Assembly: GCA_020252485.1 (NCBI GenBank)
Contig: JADCCX010000009.1
Location: 62,001-126,000, forward strand
Length of the DNA: 64,000 nt
Direction: 5' to 3'
Source of the DNA: Methylocystis sp.
GTDB taxonomy: Bacteria > Pseudomonadota > Alphaproteobacteria > Rhizobiales > Beijerinckiaceae
Shown here: in pieces, positions 62,047-64,000 of the stretch
How the letters are laid out: every line of letters begins with the position of its first letter
Numbering within the stretch: position 1 is the stretch's first letter
Position numbers and translations under genes: made by a program
The notes under the pieces: model-generated
Told to the model about the DNA's origin: nothing
Databases searched by the model: none
The model's input: the letters and a program-made list of their open reading frames with translations, nothing else

Positions 62047-62280
62047 TTACTTGTCAAAGATGGGCTCGACGGCCGCAGCATGCCGGAAGAACTTCACCAT
62101 GGCGTAGAGCCCGGCGGCGACGAACAATCCGATCAGAACCCTGCTCCATAATCCGGATAGCTCGAAGACGCCGCCAAGGGCCCAGCCCAGCGCCAATGCC
62201 GCACCCAGGATTTCGGTGCCCACGAGGATCGTCACCGAGACGATGGTGATGAGGTTCCGGGTGTTCATGCGACCGGCCAT
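62047..62280 (-). CDS. Small two-helix membrane protein
   Basis: 77 residues from ATG 62280 (a second ATG at 62268). Two membrane helices (LITIVSVTILVGTEILGAAL and VLIGLFVAAGLYAMVKFFRH) are joined by a short loop, with a charged tail AAAVEPIFDK. The EILGAALALGWALGG signature is seen in unnamed alphaproteobacterial proteins of this size. It converges on ung and diverges from the second gamma-glutamyltransferase. Function unknown. Confidence 0.7.
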   Translation of the reverse strand: MAGRMNTRNLITIVSVTILVGTEILGAALALGWALGGVFELSGLWSRVLIGLFVAAGLYAMVKFFRHAAAVEPIFDK

Positions 62281-62393
62281 GCTGCGCTCAACCTTTCAAG
62301 GGGATGCCCCGCTTGTGCATTGCGAGCGTCGGATATAGCAATCGGCCGTCGCAGACAACAAGCGCGAAACCGCGCTCCGCCCCGGATTCTCTG

Positions 62394-63986
62394 ATGGAAA
62401 CACCCGTCTTCAATGCCGCTGCCGTTGCGGCGCCCCATGCTGCTGCCTGCGAAGCCGGCCTCGCGATCCTGAGGGAGGGCGGTAACGCGCTCGAAGCCAC
62501 GATTGCCGTCGCGGCCACCATCGCCGTCGTCTATCCGCATATGAACGGCATCGGCGGGGACAGTTTCTGGGTCATCCGGGAGCCCTCCGGCAAGGTGCGG
62601 TCGATCGAGGCCTGCGGCTTTGCGGGCGAACACGCCACGATCGAGCGCTACCGGAGCATGGAGCTCGATGCCATCCCCCTTAGGGGACCGCAGGCGACCC
62701 TGACCGTGCCCGGCGCCATCGGCGGCTGGCAAATGGCCATGGAGATGGCGAAAGCCAATAGCGGCAGGCTGCCGCTCGACATGCTGCTGCACCACGCGGT
62801 CACCGCCGCGAGGGAAGGCTCGGCGGTCGGAAAATCCGAGGCCCGCTACATCATCAAGGATGATCAGGCGCTGTTCGGCCTTCCTTTCTTCAAGGAGGCC
62901 TATTTCAGCGAAGGCAAGCAGCCGGCGGCCGGCAGCCTCCGCCGGTTTCCGGCCCTGGCCGCCACGCTGCAGCATCTCGCCGAAGCGGGGCTCGACGATT
63001 TCTACCGCGGCGATGTCGGGCGCGAGATGGCCGCCGATCTCGAGAAGGCGGGGACGCCGATCACGCGGGCGGATCTGACGAAATACCGCGCGGCGGAGCG
63101 CCAGCCGCTCTCGGCGCGGGTCGGCGATTGCATGGTCTATATGCCGCAGCCGCCCAGCCAGGGCATCGCCGCGCTGATGATGCTCGGCATCTTCGACCAG
63201 CTTGGCGTCACGCGCGGCGACAGCGTCGACCATCTGCATGGCATGATCGAAAGCGTGAAACGCGCCAATAGCTTGCGGAACCGCCTGGTGACCGAATTCG
63301 ACCGCATTCCGGAGGATCTTGCGCCCTATCTCACGGAGACCCGCTTCGCCCGGGAAGCGCTGCAGATCGACAGGGAGCGGGCGGCTCCCTGGCCGCTGCC
63401 GCGCATGGAGGACGGCGATACAATCTGGTGCGGCGTCATCGACGGCAATGGCATGGCCGTGTCGCTCATCCAGTCGCTCTTCTGGGAGTATGGATCAGGC
63501 GTGGTGCTGCCGCGCACGGGCGTGCTCATGCAGAATCGCGGGCTGGGCCTGTCGCTTGATCCAGCCTCGATCAATGCGCTGAAGCAGGGGCGGCGCCCCT
63601 TCCATACGCTGCATGCGCCGCTGGCGGTTTTCGATGATGGCCGGACCATGAGCTACGGCTCGATGGGCGGGGAAGTCCAGCCGCAGATCACGAGCAACAA
63701 TTTCCTGCGCTATGCCCGGTTCGGCCAATCCGTCACGGCGGCGCTCGATGCGCCCCGCTTCACTTTTGGCAAGGCCTGGAACGCCAGCCGCGCCACGGTC
63801 AAGATGGAGAACCGCTTCGATCCGGCGCTGGTGGCGGCGCTGCAAAAACGGGGCCACGAAGTCGAGATCAATCCCAACCCCTATGCTGATTCATTCGGCC
63901 ACGCGGGCATGCTGGTCAAACATGCGGACGGCCGCGTTCTCGCCGATCACGATCCCCGCGCCGATGGCGGCGCGATGGGAATCTGA
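62394..63986 (+). CDS. Gamma-glutamyltransferase family protein, divergent paralog
   Basis: 530 residues from ATG 62394 (METPVFNAAAVAAPHAAA); an ATG at 62304 would add 30 residues of poor coding character. The family core is present: LREGGNALEATIAVAATIAV, NGIGGDSFWVIREPSG and SYGSMGGEVQPQITSNN. At the autocleavage site the usual TTHxSVxD is TIWCGVIDGNGMAVS, so the nucleophile Thr is kept but Thr-His after it is Ile-Trp. It has no signal peptide. Members of this branch may act on other gamma-acyl amides. It ends 14 bp before the window edge. Confidence 0.88.
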   Translation: METPVFNAAAVAAPHAAACEAGLAILREGGNALEATIAVAATIAVVYPHMNGIGGDSFWVIREPSGKVRSIEACGFAGEHATIERYRSMELDAIPLRGPQATLTVPGAIGGWQMAMEMAKANSGRLPLDMLLHHAVTAAREGSAVGKSEARYIIKDDQALFGLPFFKEAYFSEGKQPAAGSLRRFPALAATLQHLAEAGLDDFYRGDVGREMAADLEKAGTPITRADLTKYRAAERQPLSARVGDCMVYMPQPPSQGIAALMMLGIFDQLGVTRGDSVDHLHGMIESVKRANSLRNRLVTEFDRIPEDLAPYLTETRFAREALQIDRERAAPWPLPRMEDGDTIWCGVIDGNGMAVSLIQSLFWEYGSGVVLPRTGVLMQNRGLGLSLDPASINALKQGRRPFHTLHAPLAVFDDGRTMSYGSMGGEVQPQITSNNFLRYARFGQSVTAALDAPRFTFGKAWNASRATVKMENRFDPALVAALQKRGHEVEINPNPYADSFGHAGMLVKHADGRVLADHDPRADGGAMGI

Positions 63987-64000
63987 TCAGGCGGCGTCGC

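Noticed and set aside
63987-64000. Possible end of a minus-strand gene (TCA at 63988) at the right edge
   Set aside because: Only 14 bases are visible, too few to support a gene.

Overview
The window is GC-rich chromosomal DNA from an alphaproteobacterium, most likely of the Hyphomicrobiales (Rhizobiales). The evidence is the gene content: an ELM1-type protein beside trxB, MmcB, a DUF459 SGNH hydrolase, an RHH_4-type regulator, hisB-DUF2628-hisH-hisA, a PduO adenosyltransferase next to a twin-transmembrane peptide, and alphaproteobacterial palindromic intergenic repeats. This is judged by eye; no database search was possible. I see no rRNA, tRNA, CRISPR array, prophage or complete insertion sequence.

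Layout. 1-9.9 kb: edge-truncated MFS/spermidine-synthase-type protein, Lrp regulator, ELM1-family protein with trxB, a hairpin repeat field, a candidate small RNA, a DHRS6-like SDR, a small CDF transporter, an intracellular PHB depolymerase, and an anmK-ggt pair followed by a C-terminal scrap of a NagA-like gene. 10-16 kb: isobutyryl-CoA-dehydrogenase-like enzyme ending inside a MITE-like palindrome, cobalamin adenosyltransferase, a phosphatase and an orphan fused TRAP permease. 16-25 kb: the glutamate synthase locus, with gltB and gltD split by a VapBC toxin-antitoxin module and an AT-rich DUF4274-like gene. 25-36 kb: acyl-CoA ligase, tRNA methyltransferase, polyprenyl diphosphate synthase, adenine deaminase, polyamine-type binding protein, mmcB, GMC oxidoreductase and malic enzyme.

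36-44 kb is a divergent catabolic island: binding protein, ketopantoate-reductase-like enzyme and SDR leftward; creatininase-family amidohydrolase and DppBCDF-type ABC transporter rightward. It looks like uptake and breakdown of one amide or lactam-like compound. 44-54 kb: RHH regulator, glyoxalase, a Tat-exported two-gene GMC dehydrogenase, an alpha/beta hydrolase, a four-gene operon of a Tat FAD oxidase with three poorly known proteins, and ettA. 54-64 kb: an amidohydrolase whose Tat leader is out of frame, hisB-DUF2628-hisH-hisA (no hisF or hisE follows), prmB, a Tat 5'-nucleotidase, ung and a second gamma-glutamyltransferase.

The points most worth a second look are the candidate anti-Shine-Dalgarno sRNA at 3826-3913, the gltB/gltD split, the frameshifted Tat leader near 55910, the NagA remnant at 9780-9878, the CTAG-bounded palindromic elements at 11575-11796, two independent 14-bp triplications across stop codons, and the uncharacterised FAD oxidase operon at 48441-51755.
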